A stretch of DNA of 64,000 nucleotides from Closterium sp. Naga37s-1 (taxonomy: Eukaryota > Streptophyta > Zygnematophyceae > Desmidiales > Closteriaceae): assembly GCA_947471745.1 (NCBI GenBank), contig CANJKZ010000080.1:3313001-3377000 (forward strand). Direction: 5' to 3'. The notes under the pieces are model-generated. The model saw nothing but the letters and a program-made list of their open reading frames with translations. It did no database searches and was not told the origin of the DNA. Shown here piece after piece: positions 53,739-63,336 of this stretch. The position numbers and the translations under genes are program-made. Position 1 is the first letter of the stretch, and the number at the start of each line of letters is the position of its first letter.

Positions 53739-55427
53739 CTGAATGGGGAATGCGCATTGGAGCAACAAGCAGGCTGGTGTCACAGCTCTGGTTGAAAATC
53801 TTTGAACGGAAGACCTGAATGGGGGACTGCGAGAGGAAGTTTGAATATGTCAAAATTTGTATGGGACGCCGGCAGTTTCAATCACTGAATACTACACACG
53901 CTGTCAACCTGTGCTACGGATATCCAGTATTATGTTACCAGGACCCCCTGCGTTACAGAGTAACTGGATGCTACACCCACCTTCACTCTATGGTGCAACA
54001 GCTTCTGAGTGGCAGCATCACGCACGAGCCACACGTTCCCCTCAAAGGTCGCCTGAGTGTTGCAGCACGCAGGCTGAAGGGCGAAGTAGCAGTGCTCCTC
54101 GCCTGTGTGCGACAGCCACAACACGTCCACTGCAGCTTGCGTCTGTGTGGGATGGTTTTGAAAGAAATTGGCGCGGTTGGAAATGGTGAAGGGAGCAGCA
54201 GCAAAGAGGGTGAAGTAGCAGCGCTCCTCGCCTGTGTGTGACAGCCACAGCACGTTCACAGTTGCTTCCGTCTGTGTGGGTCAGGGTTAGGCGGGATGTT
54301 GTCGGGGTGGGAAGGGTGAGGCAAGAAGAAGAGAAGAGGGTTTTAGAAGGCAGGCGGGAGGGTGAACTAGCAGTGCTCCTCGCCTGAGTGCAACATCCAC
54401 AGCTGCATGCCTTTGTGAAATGGGGTTAGTGGGATGTGGTGAGGTTGGAAACGGTGAAGGGATAAAACAAAAAAAGGGTCGGAGCAGGCAGGCAGGCAGG
54501 AGGGGGACAACAGCACGTCCACTGCTGCATTCCCTTGTGGGATGGGATGGGGTTGGATGCGATGTGGTGGGATTGGTCTCATGGTCCCAGGCAGCCCGCG
54601 CTTCTGACTTCCGAAGTAATGGGGACCAGAATTATCAGGGAAGCAGCAATTGATTCATCAGCGTAAAAGGCCGAACTAAAAAAAATCAGTAATCGGACGC
54701 GAAAACTGACCTGGTTTTCGAATCTCAGATACACCGGAGGCTCCTCCTCCTCTCCCTCCTCCCTAACCTCCTTCTCCCCTTCCCTCTTGACCTCCTTCAC
54801 TCCCTTCCCTTTCGCCTCATTCTGTCCTTCCCTCCTGACCTCCTCCTCCGTTTCCCCCGTCGCAGTCTCCCCGTCCTCGTCTCCGCCAGCTTGCTTGTCC
54901 GAAGCTTTCCCTAATCGCCTCGCTATTTGATTCGACCCAAGAGTAGCGGCTTCCCCTAATCGCCTCGCCACGCCATGATTTTCATTCCCCGTCCAATGCC
55001 AAGGCAAGCAGCGGCATAGGGATCCGATGACACGTGGCAGCAGAGAACGCGCATAAGATCCACCCCTGGCGTCCCCGTTATTACCGTCCTCATCGTTTTC
55101 GTTATCGTGAAGCGCGTGGTTCGCGTCAGCGAGACGGACGCTGACGTCATCAGCGGCTTCTAGAGAGGGTACGGGATCGGCTGTGTGGATTACTGGGCGG
55201 AAGAAGGGAAAACACGATACCAGAAGGCGTTCGGGAAAGGTCCGTTCTGGCAAAGGACGTTCCAAGCGCTCCGGAACTTGACGCAGCAGCGGACGAACCG
55301 CGAAATCGAAGCTGCGACGCGACGACGCGACACGCGGCTCATTGTCGTCATTATGGGACCCCATGAAGGGAATTAATGCGGCTCTCGGTAGTACCGTGAA
55401 CAGGTAATTTAATTGCCACTGTTCCAT
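42793..55427 (-). CDS. VHL beta-domain protein fused to an HEFAH zinc metallopeptidase, 7 exons
   Basis: The model joins 54711-55427, 53981-54142, 53397-53738, 45275-45421, 43790-43921, 43289-43345 and 42793-43050. Every exon is a multiple of three, all six introns are GT-AG and phase 0, and the product is about 604 residues from the ATG at 55427 (583 from a second ATG at 55364). Exon 1 is a low-complexity, acidic N-terminus. Its end and exon 2 form a VHL beta domain. Exons 3-7 form a gluzincin-like domain of the ATLF-like type seen in fungal and protist proteins: VAVIGREQVTTDI, GLGGTLVIPTCSVGEENLL, ILVHEFAHTVME, YWAEGSQSWFNASVR, VNNRERLIEHDAELAQLL. HEFAH plus a downstream Glu (EEYWAEG) would bind zinc. 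VHL domains elsewhere recognise hydroxyproline. The substrate is unknown. Intron 3 (7,975 bp) carries copia 3 in antisense. Confidence 0.87.
43690..43765 (-). repeat. Partial copy of the HEFAH exon
   Basis: Just downstream of exon 5 the minus strand reads MHEFAHMVMEV (about 43725-43757) with the same GTG donor context. It is a second, isolated copy of the zinc-binding helix, embedded in CATGCATG-rich sequence. Confidence 0.75.
43970..44032. repeat. (CA)n microsatellite
   Basis: An uninterrupted CA repeat of about 31 units, preceded by a short (CG)n, lies in the intron between exons 4 and 5 of the VHL-peptidase gene. Confidence 0.98.
44117..44705. repeat. 13-bp minisatellite TTATGGCCATGCC, split by a MITE
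   Basis: About eight units run from 44117 to 44209 and about eleven from 44562 to 44705. The unit is interrupted exactly by the element at 44210-44561. Confidence 0.92.
44210..44561. mobile_element. Tourist-like MITE with 26-bp terminal inverted repeats
   Basis: The left end reads GGGCGCATCCCCTCCCTCGA then TCGATC. The right end is its inverse complement with one mismatch. TTA flanks both sides (44207-44209 and 44562-44564). Removing the element and one TTA restores an exact 13-bp repeat unit. A 3-bp TTA target duplication and 352-bp size point to a PIF/Harbinger-derived MITE. No coding capacity is seen. Confidence 0.88.
44718..44834. repeat. GTCGAC-type palindromes between 21-bp direct repeats
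   Basis: Several overlapping GAGTCGACTC palindromes (about 44741-44800) lie between 21-bp repeats ACTCATAATCSATCCAAGGT (44718-44738 and 44814-44834). A third partial palindrome and repeat follow at 44841-44880. Confidence 0.75.
44995..45160. repeat. 25-bp tandem repeat
   Basis: AGCTGCACAGCAGCCTGTTC plus CTCTC is repeated about six to seven times in the intron before exon 4. Confidence 0.92.
45607..46004 (+). repeat. 5' LTR of copia 3
   Basis: This LTR is 398 bp with TG...CA ends. It has a 5-bp stretch missing from the other LTR. The primer site follows directly. Confidence 0.96.
46270..46745. repeat. About 110-bp GC-rich repeat in the copia 3 leader
   Basis: Four to five copies of a unit containing CGCCGCCTGCGCATCCTGCC, CGACGCCTCGTCGCCGCCTG and CCGCGACGTCACGTCGCC. 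The open frames here are compositional. Confidence 0.85.
50180..50560 (+). repeat. CAG-rich repeat linker in copia 3
   Basis: CAGCAG and GGGGCAGCAG runs lie between the integrase and reverse transcriptase regions. The tract should be prone to length change by slippage. Confidence 0.92.
52369..52761 (+). repeat. 3' LTR of copia 3
   Basis: This is the 393-bp partner of the 5' LTR. AACTT follows at 52762-52766. Confidence 0.96.
52790..52860 (-). repeat. Partial copy of VHL-peptidase exon 4
   Basis: The minus strand has CATCAG, then CTCAGCCCTGCCTCGCCTGC and TTAGAAGACAACTG, matching the acceptor and first 20 or so codons of exon 4. It lies on the far side of copia 3, so the element landed between a real exon and its partial copy. 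Confidence 0.7.
53043..53385 (-). repeat. 14-bp minisatellite bounded by two copies of the exon 3 end
   Basis: CACATGCCCATGCA repeats about 18 times. On its right is the real end of exon 3 (LCAAADIVEHMLQ). On its left is a second copy (ALCAAADIVEHMLE) with its own GT donor at about 53056. The whole stretch is open in the exon 3 frame, so use of the distal donor would insert a Cys/Met/His-rich repeat. Confidence 0.82.
53981..55427 (-). CDS. VHL-peptidase exons 1-2: acidic N-terminus and VHL beta domain
   Basis: Exon 1 (54711-55427) is rich in Glu/Lys near its end and finishes EEEEPPVYLRFENQ. Exon 2 (53981-54142) continues TQAAVDVLWLSHTGEEHCYF, ALQPACCNTQATFEGNVW and LVRDAATQKLLHHRVK. The pattern FxN, VxWL, GE, Y.L.P, ..GxxWLxRDAxT follows the human VHL beta sandwich strand by strand. 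Extra 5' copies of exon 2 lie between the two exons (54190-54271, about 54360-54415, about 54505-54535). An alternative acceptor for exon 3 at 53814 exists but leads to an early stop. Confidence 0.85.
54190..54535 (-). repeat. Three partial copies of VHL exon 2
   Basis: The best copy (about 54200-54271) has a CAG acceptor and reads TEATVNVLWLSHTGEERCYF before diverging into intron sequence. Two shorter ones lie near 54360-54415 and 54505-54535. Confidence 0.82.
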
Positions 55428-58400
55428 AACCTCATGGCTTCGATTCTCAGCTTTTACTTGAGAATCTGATGCGACTGCCTGCTTGTATGGTGGGTGTGTC
55501 CATCATTCCCTCGCCTCGTGATCGTGGACAAACGGTCACCTCCGGATCCCAGGTAGATTTTCGAACAACGTAATTACAGCTTCGCGTGTTCTCATTGAAA
55601 TCTCAGTTTACGTGACATGTGACCCAGCAAGTCAGGACCGTGGACCTCTCGCCCAGTGCTACACCACCTTTTTTCCAACTTTTTTGAAAATCAAGCCGAT
55701 TAATGCCAGTGAAAATACGCCCCTGTCTCTCGTTCGCACCTCCCTCCACCTGATCTCTCTCCACTCGATTTCCCCGTCAGACCATGGTGCACACAAGGTC
55801 ACTTCAATACGGTTCAGTCAGTTTTCTTGCGCTTCTAAACGGTGTGTGTACACAAACGGCTGCATAAAGGCTTCGAGCAAAAAAACTTTAAAGCAAGGGT
55901 GCACTTTGGGGGGGGTGGAGGCAAAGGTTTATCACTTGCCTCCACGTGGTTACCCGGTTTGGGGTTGGATTGAGACGCGAACAAGCAGCCAGTGTTGGCG
56001 GAGTTGCGCGGGTGAACATTCCCACGTCAGTAGCGAAAGGGGAAAGAGAGTTGGAAACTTGAGTTGGGGCCGACAGGCAGTTTGTGAACCAAAAACACAT
56101 GAATCACAAGCAACGTACACTTGCTTCCAAGCAACGAATAGCACAGGAACCACCACCAACAGCGCACCGCCCTGAGAAAGCATGATTTTCCGGGAGATAA
56201 ACTAGATCGCCAGAGCATCTCAACCCTCCCGTATGCACGATTAGCACGTACATCTCTCGTCGCTCTCATCGCGCACGGGTTTAGCCCTATCGCAAAACGC
56301 ACAAGGACGCGTCTGAGCAGAGTGTGCATTTCGCCGCTACTCAGATTTAGCCTTGAGCAATCAGGCGGAGGGCCAACAGCGCACTCAAATCTCGCGTAGA
56401 ATCGTGTGCCATAAACTTCACTAGAACCGTCAGGCTCGACCGCCATGAATTGAAGAGAAAACCGACGCGACCGTGATGTCGCCCTGCCTCGCCTCTCCCG
56501 TCACCGTCGCCAGATTTCCTCCCCGCCGTCAAAGCGCCAGCCTTGTTGCACCGCATCCCCCTCCCCTGTTGCGTAACCACTCGATTAGCGCACGATAGTC
56601 TTTCTGGCATCGGAGTCGCCACACCCAGGCGCGAACGTCACGGCGAGCGCGCCCTCTAATCGTCAGCTCCCGCGCCCGCACGTCGTCGCGAGCGCCGCCG
56701 CACATCGCGCGGTGGGCGCGCTCACAACGCTGCTGCCGGCCGCGCATAGCACCTTGACAGCAGCTCAAATCGCGACAGGATTGCGCGAGCGCGGAGGCAA
56801 CAAAGCCTAGTCATACGGTGAGAAGATTTCCTCTTATCGTCGCTCTTACGCTCATTCACAGACCTGACGCGATGTACCGGCAAGAGGGACCCGCAGACAA
56901 CCCTACACCCCACACGCATACCACTTTCTCTCCCCAACTCCCCACGGAAACCACGGTGGATCTTCCTGACTCCCCGCTGAATTGCTCCTTTCAAACCGTC
57001 AGGGCCCACCGCGGTACCCTCACTCTTTTTTATTCTCCAACTATTCCCAGAACCCGTGGCGTTACCCCACGCCCACACTTACTCCCCTCGCCTATACCCC
57101 TTGATCTCCCACGCTCCCCTGCCGCGCGGGGATGCCGTTTTCCCTGCCATACTCCCCTCGGTCGTCACCCTCTCTCTCCCTTACTCCCCTCTCTCGTACC
57201 CCTTTCTCTCCCATACTCCACTCTGCTACACCCCCGTCTCTCCCTTGCTCCCCTCTGCTATACCCCTTTATCTCACCACTCCCCTCGGATATACCCCGTA
57301 CTCTCCGTTACTCCCCACGTCTATACCCCTTTCTCTCCCTTTCCGCCCTCGGCTATACCCCAATCTCACCCATGCTCCCCTCGGCCCCCTTTCTCTCCAT
57401 CATATCCCACGGCTATACCCCTTTCCCTCCCTTACCCTTTTCGCCTATACCCCTTTCTCTGCCATAACACTCCTCGGCTATACCCCATTCTGTCCCTTAC
57501 GCCACTCTGCCTTACGCCCCTGCTTCCCCCTACCCCCTTTACCTCTCTGCCTAACGCCCTTCTTCCCCCTCTCCCCTCTCTGCCTTACACCCATTTTCCC
57601 GCTTACGCCACTCTGCCTTACTCCCCTCACTTCGCTACTCCCTTCTTCCCCCTCTCCCCTCTCTGCCTTACTCTCTTCTTCACCCTTACCCCTTTCTGCG
57701 TCCGCCTTTCGCCAATCTGCCATACTCCCATTGTAACACCTTTCCCCTCTCTACCTTACATCCATCCCCCCCCCTTTCCCTCTCTGCCTTTCACCCTTCT
57801 TCTCCCTCTTCCCCCACTGCCCACACACGTCTATCACCTCTCTGTCCTAAACATCCTTCTTCCCCCTATCCCCTCTCTGCCTTACCCCACTTCTTCCGCC
57901 TTTCCACCCTCTCCGCCCTACACCCTTCTTCCCCCTTTTCCTCCTCCCTACTTCCCCTCCTCCTCCCTGCTTCCCCTCCTTCTCCTCCCTACTTCCCCTC
58001 CTTCTCCTCCCAGCTTCCCCTCCTTCTCCTCCCTGCTTCCCCTCCTTCTCCTCCCTGCTTCCCCTCCTTCTCCTCCCTGCTTCCCTCTCTCCCCTACCTG
58101 CCCTCTCTCCTCCGCCTTTCCTTTCTCAACTCCCTGCTCTCTCTCCTCCCCTCTCAAATCTCAACTTGACCTCTCCTCTCCCTCTTACCTCCCTCATCTC
58201 CCTTTTCTCTCTCGCCTCCCAGCTCCCTATCCCTTCAATGCCCTCTCTCCCCTTACGTGCTCCATCTTTCCTTCGCTCACTCACACACCGTGCTCCATCA
58301 ATCCTTTGATGACGCTGTCCTCACTCTGTCGTACCGTCCATTTTCCCATATCTCACTATGTCATCCCTTCACCCTCTTCCCCGTGCCTTTCTCTGTCCTC

Positions 58401-58843
58401 CAGGGTTTAGGTCCTTTGCTCAACCCGCCTTGGCCTCAGCCTCACCTTAGCCTTGCGGGTCACGACATGCGCTCGCGTCCCCACCGCTTTCAGTCCGCCG
58501 CTTGAGAAGAGCAATTAGTGCTGTATGAAGATAAGATCAGTCTTACGACAACATTTGGTGACACTGATAAGCTTGGGCTGCGCAGTGCGCACGTGTTGCC
58601 ATAACGGTAGCAGCCACTATTCTCACGTAGTGTTAGTATTCTCTCTGACAATGCTGCCAACCATACACACTCGGTGTGGTGGTACGGTTTGCCATTTATG
58701 AGTAACTATTCATGTCAGAAAGGGTTTGTAAAGTGCACCATCCAAAGTGTTGACATACCCCTCCACATTTGTACACATTCGGGTGTACCGGCTACTGGTC
58801 AGCGACAAGGAGGCATATTCTGGGGATCTTTGCACTGACAACA
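55428..58843. other. Intergenic region between the VHL-peptidase and SAC3-like genes
   Basis: It should contain the promoter of the VHL-peptidase gene. No gene is supported. The long plus-strand open frame at 56818-58410 is a product of a pyrimidine-rich repeat tract. Confidence 0.5.
57040..58260 (+). repeat. 1.2-kb polypyrimidine tract of degenerate tandem repeats
   Basis: Units of about 35 to 45 bp with CTTTCTCTCCCTTACTCCCC and CTATACCCC alternate up to about 57800. From 57950 to 58100 units of CTCCTCCCTGCTTCCCCTCC take over. The plus strand is almost purely C and T for over a kilobase. Confidence 0.85.
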
Positions 58844-61800
58844 TTAGGAATACGGCACATAGAACTGAGGCGGGGGTTCTTGACTCTGTGACTGCTGGGA
58901 CCAGGGCAGGAAAGGCCGCGCTACCATAATACAGGTTGGATTTGACTTGTGGTGCTGGGAGGAGTTGTTGAAAGGGTCCTGATGGGGGGAGAGACGCAGA
59001 GAGAAGGCAATGATTAGCAAAAGACAAAACCTGGGCCCGCAGTACTCGCATGGACAGTGCACAACCACTATGGGGACAGACCAGCAAGGTTACCCCGAGT
59101 GAGCACAGACAGCAGCCCTATCTCACCATCTACTCGTGCATGTTGATCACCTCGCGCCCTAAGAGATGTTGCATGCGCATGTCAGCGCGCACTGCCCTCA
59201 TGCGACCCCACAGGAACGAGTGCAGCAGCAGCAGCCGCATCCCCGGCCTCCCCTCGCTCCCCGGCCCGCCTGGCCACCCTCCTTACTTCCTTACGCCTTC
59301 CCCCTCCACCTCCCCCTCCTCCGCGTTCCCCTTGGCCGCGGAGGGCGAGGAGGGGGGGAAGGGGACATGCAGCAGCGCAAGCATGTGCGCCATGGACGGA
59401 TGAACGATGGGTCCATTGTGGGGGCAAGGAAGGAGGGGAACGGGGGAGGAGAGGTGAAGGACGGAGAAAGTGGGGATAGAAGGTGCCTCAAAGTGCAATG
59501 CAGCTCGGACAAAGGCCGGATGAAGTTGGGATGCAGCAGGGAGAGCATGTGGGCCATGGTGGTGTGGAGGACAGGCATGGGGCGGATGAACGAGGACAGG
59601 CTGGGGAAGGGGAGGGGGGGTGAGGGGTGAGAAGAGGGTGTGGGTGGAGTGGAGTGGGGCTGAGTTGAGTGGGTGAAGATGGGTTGAGCGGTGGGAGATA
59701 CGACAGTGGAGGCAGCAATGGTGGAGATGCGGAGCAAGCAAGTGGAATTGAAACCTGTGTTCTCTCACTTGCATTCCAACCCTCCCTCCCGCCCCCCCTC
59801 TCCCCCCCCAACCCCTCCGCCTAAACTTCTTCACCATCAGCTGTTCCCCCTTCGCAGAGGTGCCTCACCTCCCCCTCCCCTTCCCTTCTCCTCCGCACCC
59901 GCCACCTCATATCTGATCCAGGCCTACCTTTTTCACCGCCACCGCATATCTGATCCAGGCCTACCTTTTTCACCGCCACCGCATATCTGATCCAGGCCTA
60001 CCTTTTTCACCGCCACCGCATATCTGATCCAGGCCTACCTTTTTCACCGCCACCGCATATCTGATCCAGGCCTACCTTTTTCACCGCCACCGCATATCTG
60101 ATCCAGGCCTACCTTTTTCACCGCCACCGCATATCTGATCCAGGCCTACCTTTTTCACCGCCACCGCATATCTGATCCAGGCCTACCTTTTTCACCGCCA
60201 CCGCATATCTGATCCAGGCCTACCTTTTTCACCGCCACCGCATATCTGATCCAGGCCTACCTTTTTCACCGCCAGCTGCGCATTCGTCCAGCGCCCCGCT
60301 CCGCTCCGTCACCTCCGTCTCGTGCGCTGGGGGGTGAGGAAGAGGGGGCAGCGGAAGGGATGGGGGAAGGATAGGGAGGGGGGGGGAACTATATGAGTCG
60401 ATTCAAAAAGCTCCCCACTAACTCTCTCACTGACCGCTCATGCGCTGTGAAGGGGAGCAGGAGGAGGTGGGGGGAGGAAGGAAGAGCAACTTTATGGATC
60501 AGTGGACTCACAAAGATCCCCAATGCGCTCCCTCACCTCCCTCCCTCACCACGCGCATGTCCCAGCAACGGCCTCTGCCAGCTGTGAATCAGCCGTGGTG
60601 AGGCTACAACATCTACCTTGCAGAGGGGGATACGGGGGTTGGTGAGGGGGGAACGACAGTAAGCAGGGGGTAAATATGCGTTTCAACAGGGGTTCAAGCG
60701 AGTGAGCAGGGAGGTTGGGTGTAGGGAAAAAGAGAGGCCCTCAAAAAGGAAGCCGCCGTATGGGGCATAGTGGTGGGAAGGTGAAAGGAAGGAACGGGAG
60801 AGTGAAAAGGGAACCTATAGGCTGGGAGGTTGGTAGGATAAGAAGGATGGCAGAGAGGAAGGCAGAAGGAATGAAAAGTTCTTCTCATTTGGGAGGATGT
60901 GGTTGTGATTGAAGCATAGGGTGAGGGAATGAGAAGGCGGGGAGGCGGGAGACGAAGGCGACGACTGCAGGGAGGGGAGGGGAATGCACATGGGCGACGG
61001 GGGAAGGAAGCGAGAGCGAAAGACGGAATGAGAGGAGGACAGTGGGGAGAGAGGAGGACAGGGGGTAGAGAGAAGGACAGGGGGGAGAGAGAAGGATAGG
61101 GGGGAGAGAGGAGGACAGTGGGGAGAGAGAAGGACAGGGGGGAGAGAGAAGGACAGCGGGGAGAGAGAAGGACAGCGGGGAGAGAGAAGGACAGCGGGGA
61201 GAGAGAAGGACAGCGGGGAGAGAGAAGGACAGCGGGGAGAGAGAAGGACAGCGGGGAGAGAGAAGGACAGCGGGGAGAGAGAAGGACAGCGGGGAGAGAG
61301 AAGGACAGCGGGGAGAGAGAAGGACAGCGGGGAGAGAGAAGGACAGCGGGGAGAGAGAAGGACAGCGGGGAGAGAGAAGGACAGCGGGGAGAGAGAAGGA
61401 CAGCGGGGAGAGAGAAGGACAGCGGGGAGAGAGAAGGACAGCGGGGAGATGCAGCGATGTGGCGGCGATGGGGCGGTGATTACTTGCTGAGTAGGCGAGG
61501 CGGCGATGTGGCGCCCCCTGGCACGTCTCCCCCCTCCTCCACTCCGCTCCCCTCTTCCTCCCCTTTCGCCCCACTGCCCCGCTCTCTCCCATGAGAGATT
61601 TTGCCTCCGCTGCTGCAGGCGCGCGCGCATCGGGGGAGGGCGTCCGCAAACCTGCGGAGGTTGGCATAGAGGCTGTGCGATGCGGGAGGCGTGCGGGAAG
61701 CGTGGGGGGAGAGTGGTCTGGCTGGCGGGGGAGAACGCCTTGGCCCGCGCGCTCGCTGTCGCACTCCACACCCTCTGCGCCTGGGCTCTGTCGGTGCTGC

Positions 61801-62168
61801 CAGGGCGATTGAGGCCAAGGGAGGAGGGCGCGGCGATGGAGAAAGGGAAGGGGGCGTGGGCGGAATGGGCGGCGCAAATGCATGGTGCGCTGGCGAGGCA
61901 CCATCACGTGCGCGGGCGACTGCTGCGGCGGCTGCCTCTAGCATCGTTCAACCCAGCACCCCTGCTGTCGTCACGGCTGAATCTCGCCCCCTCGCCGCCC
62001 GCAACCGTTACTCCCGCGGCTTCCCGCTGCCCCTCGCCCTCACCGCGCAGTGCTGCAGCGGAAGGCGCAGCAGAAGCGCTCATATGCGCGGCAAGGTTGG
62101 CGGAGGAGGAAGCGCGCGGCAGCGACACGTCCACGCCCACCGGATGGCGCGGCCCCGCCACGCCCATC
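58844..62168 (-). CDS. SAC3/GANP-domain protein (SAC3B-like), partial and possibly damaged model
   Basis: SAC3/GANP proteins are scaffolds of the TREX-2 mRNA export complex at nuclear pores. Segments in order on the minus strand are VAGTC and VRERIGDL (about 60500-60590), QLAVKK with a GTAGGC donor (60265-60330), FIRPMPVLHTTMAHMLSLLH (about 59526-59600), SFLWGRMRAVRADMRMQHLL (about 59124-59251) and a terminal exon ending QEPPPQFYVPYS (58844-58978, stop TAA). These match, in order, plant SAC3B motifs LAVKKFTRTAE, LIRPMPVLQ and FLWDRMRAIRMDLRMQH. The N-terminus may lie in the open GC-rich block up to an ATG at 62168, but its frame is uncertain. The GANP exon has an in-frame TAG shortly before a GTGAGA donor, where relatives have Gln. 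An earlier GT after GGGCGCGAG would avoid it. Partial exon copies again fill the introns. Confidence 0.6.
59370..59440 (-). repeat. Decayed copy of the SAC3-like FIRPMPVL exon
   Basis: The minus strand reads VHPSMAHMLALLHVP, a shortened echo of FIRPMPVLHTTMAHMLSLLH in the exon 100 bp upstream. Confidence 0.65.
59910..60270 (-). repeat. 37-bp array carrying an exon end and donor, about 10 units
   Basis: The minus-strand unit contains GCGGTGGCGGTGAAAAAG then GTAGGC. It encodes AVAVKK followed by a donor. The real exon end next to it reads AQLAVKK with the same donor. About ten units are nearly identical. Confidence 0.9.
61030..61450. repeat. 19-bp purine repeat, about 21 units
   Basis: GGACAGCGGGGAGAGAGAA is repeated with few changes. 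It is inside the presumed SAC3-like gene and must be intronic if the model is right. Confidence 0.95.
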
Positions 62169-62199
62169 GCGTGCTTCGCTGACAGCAGGTGAGTTCGGG

Positions 62200-63336
62200 C
62201 GAAAATGCAGGGGAGAGTCGCTAGATGAAAGCGACGGAACAGGTTTGCAAGGTGAAAATGCAATGGGAAAAACGAAAGGGGTAAGCTAGGACGGCAACAC
62301 GACGCACCGCGCAGGCGACGACGCCGCGAGCTAGTCGGGATGAAACTACTCGTGGGCTATGTCGTAGTGACGGACGGGAATGGTTGCTAGATTACTGCTA
62401 TGTCGTTAGCACACGGCTTGAGGTCGAAGCTCCTCTCCCTTGGATTATCACTCGCTTTTGTCAGGTTGATCGACGCAGTTTAGCTCCGCTTCTCTGTTTG
62501 CACCCTCGCTTGATTTCCGCCCTTCCGCGGTGTGTTCCCCTAACCCAACCCTCATACGAAATTGGTTGGCATCGCCAGCCTTGTTTCAATTCCTCGCACC
62601 AGCTTTCCGTGCCCTAAACAATTCGCCCTCGAATCAGCAAGCGCCAAAGGGTGTGCACTAACATTGCCCCCAAAAACCACCCCTAGGAAAGAAGGGGTTC
62701 AAAAACTTTTGAAATTTGAAAGTTTGCCTGTGAGACCGTGAGGTGACTTTCTAAACCCAAAACCTGGATGACAAATGTATACTTCAGCTTTAAACATGCG
62801 TAGCTCTGATCTGGCAAGCAGAGAAGGCTGCTGCTGCTTCCCCTTCTCTGTATGTTGTGGTACTGGACTGGACGGTGAGCCTCCGCGCGTCGACTTACCG
62901 CACACGACTGGCGTCGATTGTCTGGCCCGTGGTAGCTGCAAGTTTTCTTTGCCAGCCGAAGCTTCGCCAGCCGAAACCGAAGCTTCATACCTGCTGTGTT
63001 TTTCGTTGCCGGCTTCCCAAGCCATGTTAAACTCACCTGCCAGAAGACTACCAGTAGGGCGGCTGTTCACGTGGAAAGGGTAGGCAGATATTTGCGAATT
63101 AGCTGCCTAAGTCGTTTAAGAAACCGCAGACCTTGACGTAACTAATTTCTGAGTCGATAAGAAAAAGTAGCCAAAGGCCGTGACGAAGCTGCCAGTCTGG
63201 TACCACCACCTTGCTTAGGTTTCCTGATATTCGCTACAGCTTCGCCTCCTTTCAGTAACATCATCCTCAGGCGCATGTATCGGACTTTGCACTCTAGTGA
63301 GGTTTTGCGATAGGAACGCGATTCCGACCGGCGAAT
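62200..63336. other. Intergenic region between two divergent genes
   Basis: It lies between the presumed 5' end of the SAC3-like gene and the PIG-P start, so it is probably a bidirectional promoter region. No gene, no clear TATA box and no strong repeat are seen. Confidence 0.45.

Noticed and set aside
53739-53814. Alternative upstream start of VHL-peptidase exon 3
   Set aside because: The acceptor at 53814 leads to a frame that stops early, while 53738 gives an exon of 342 bp that fits phase 0.
56818-58410. 530-residue open frame on the plus strand
   Set aside because: It is rich in Pro, Ser, Leu and Tyr and follows the polypyrimidine repeat. Other frames are open too, and there is no domain or splice context.
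59124-59140. TAG read as glutamine (altered genetic code)
   Set aside because: The kinase and VHL-peptidase models contain no in-frame TAG over about 2,200 codons and end in TGA. One TAG in a repeat-rich gene is better explained by mutation or splicing.
62683-63083. Overlapping open frames of 100 to 120 codons
   Set aside because: No domain, no consistent codon pattern and no splice evidence. The region is more likely promoter DNA.
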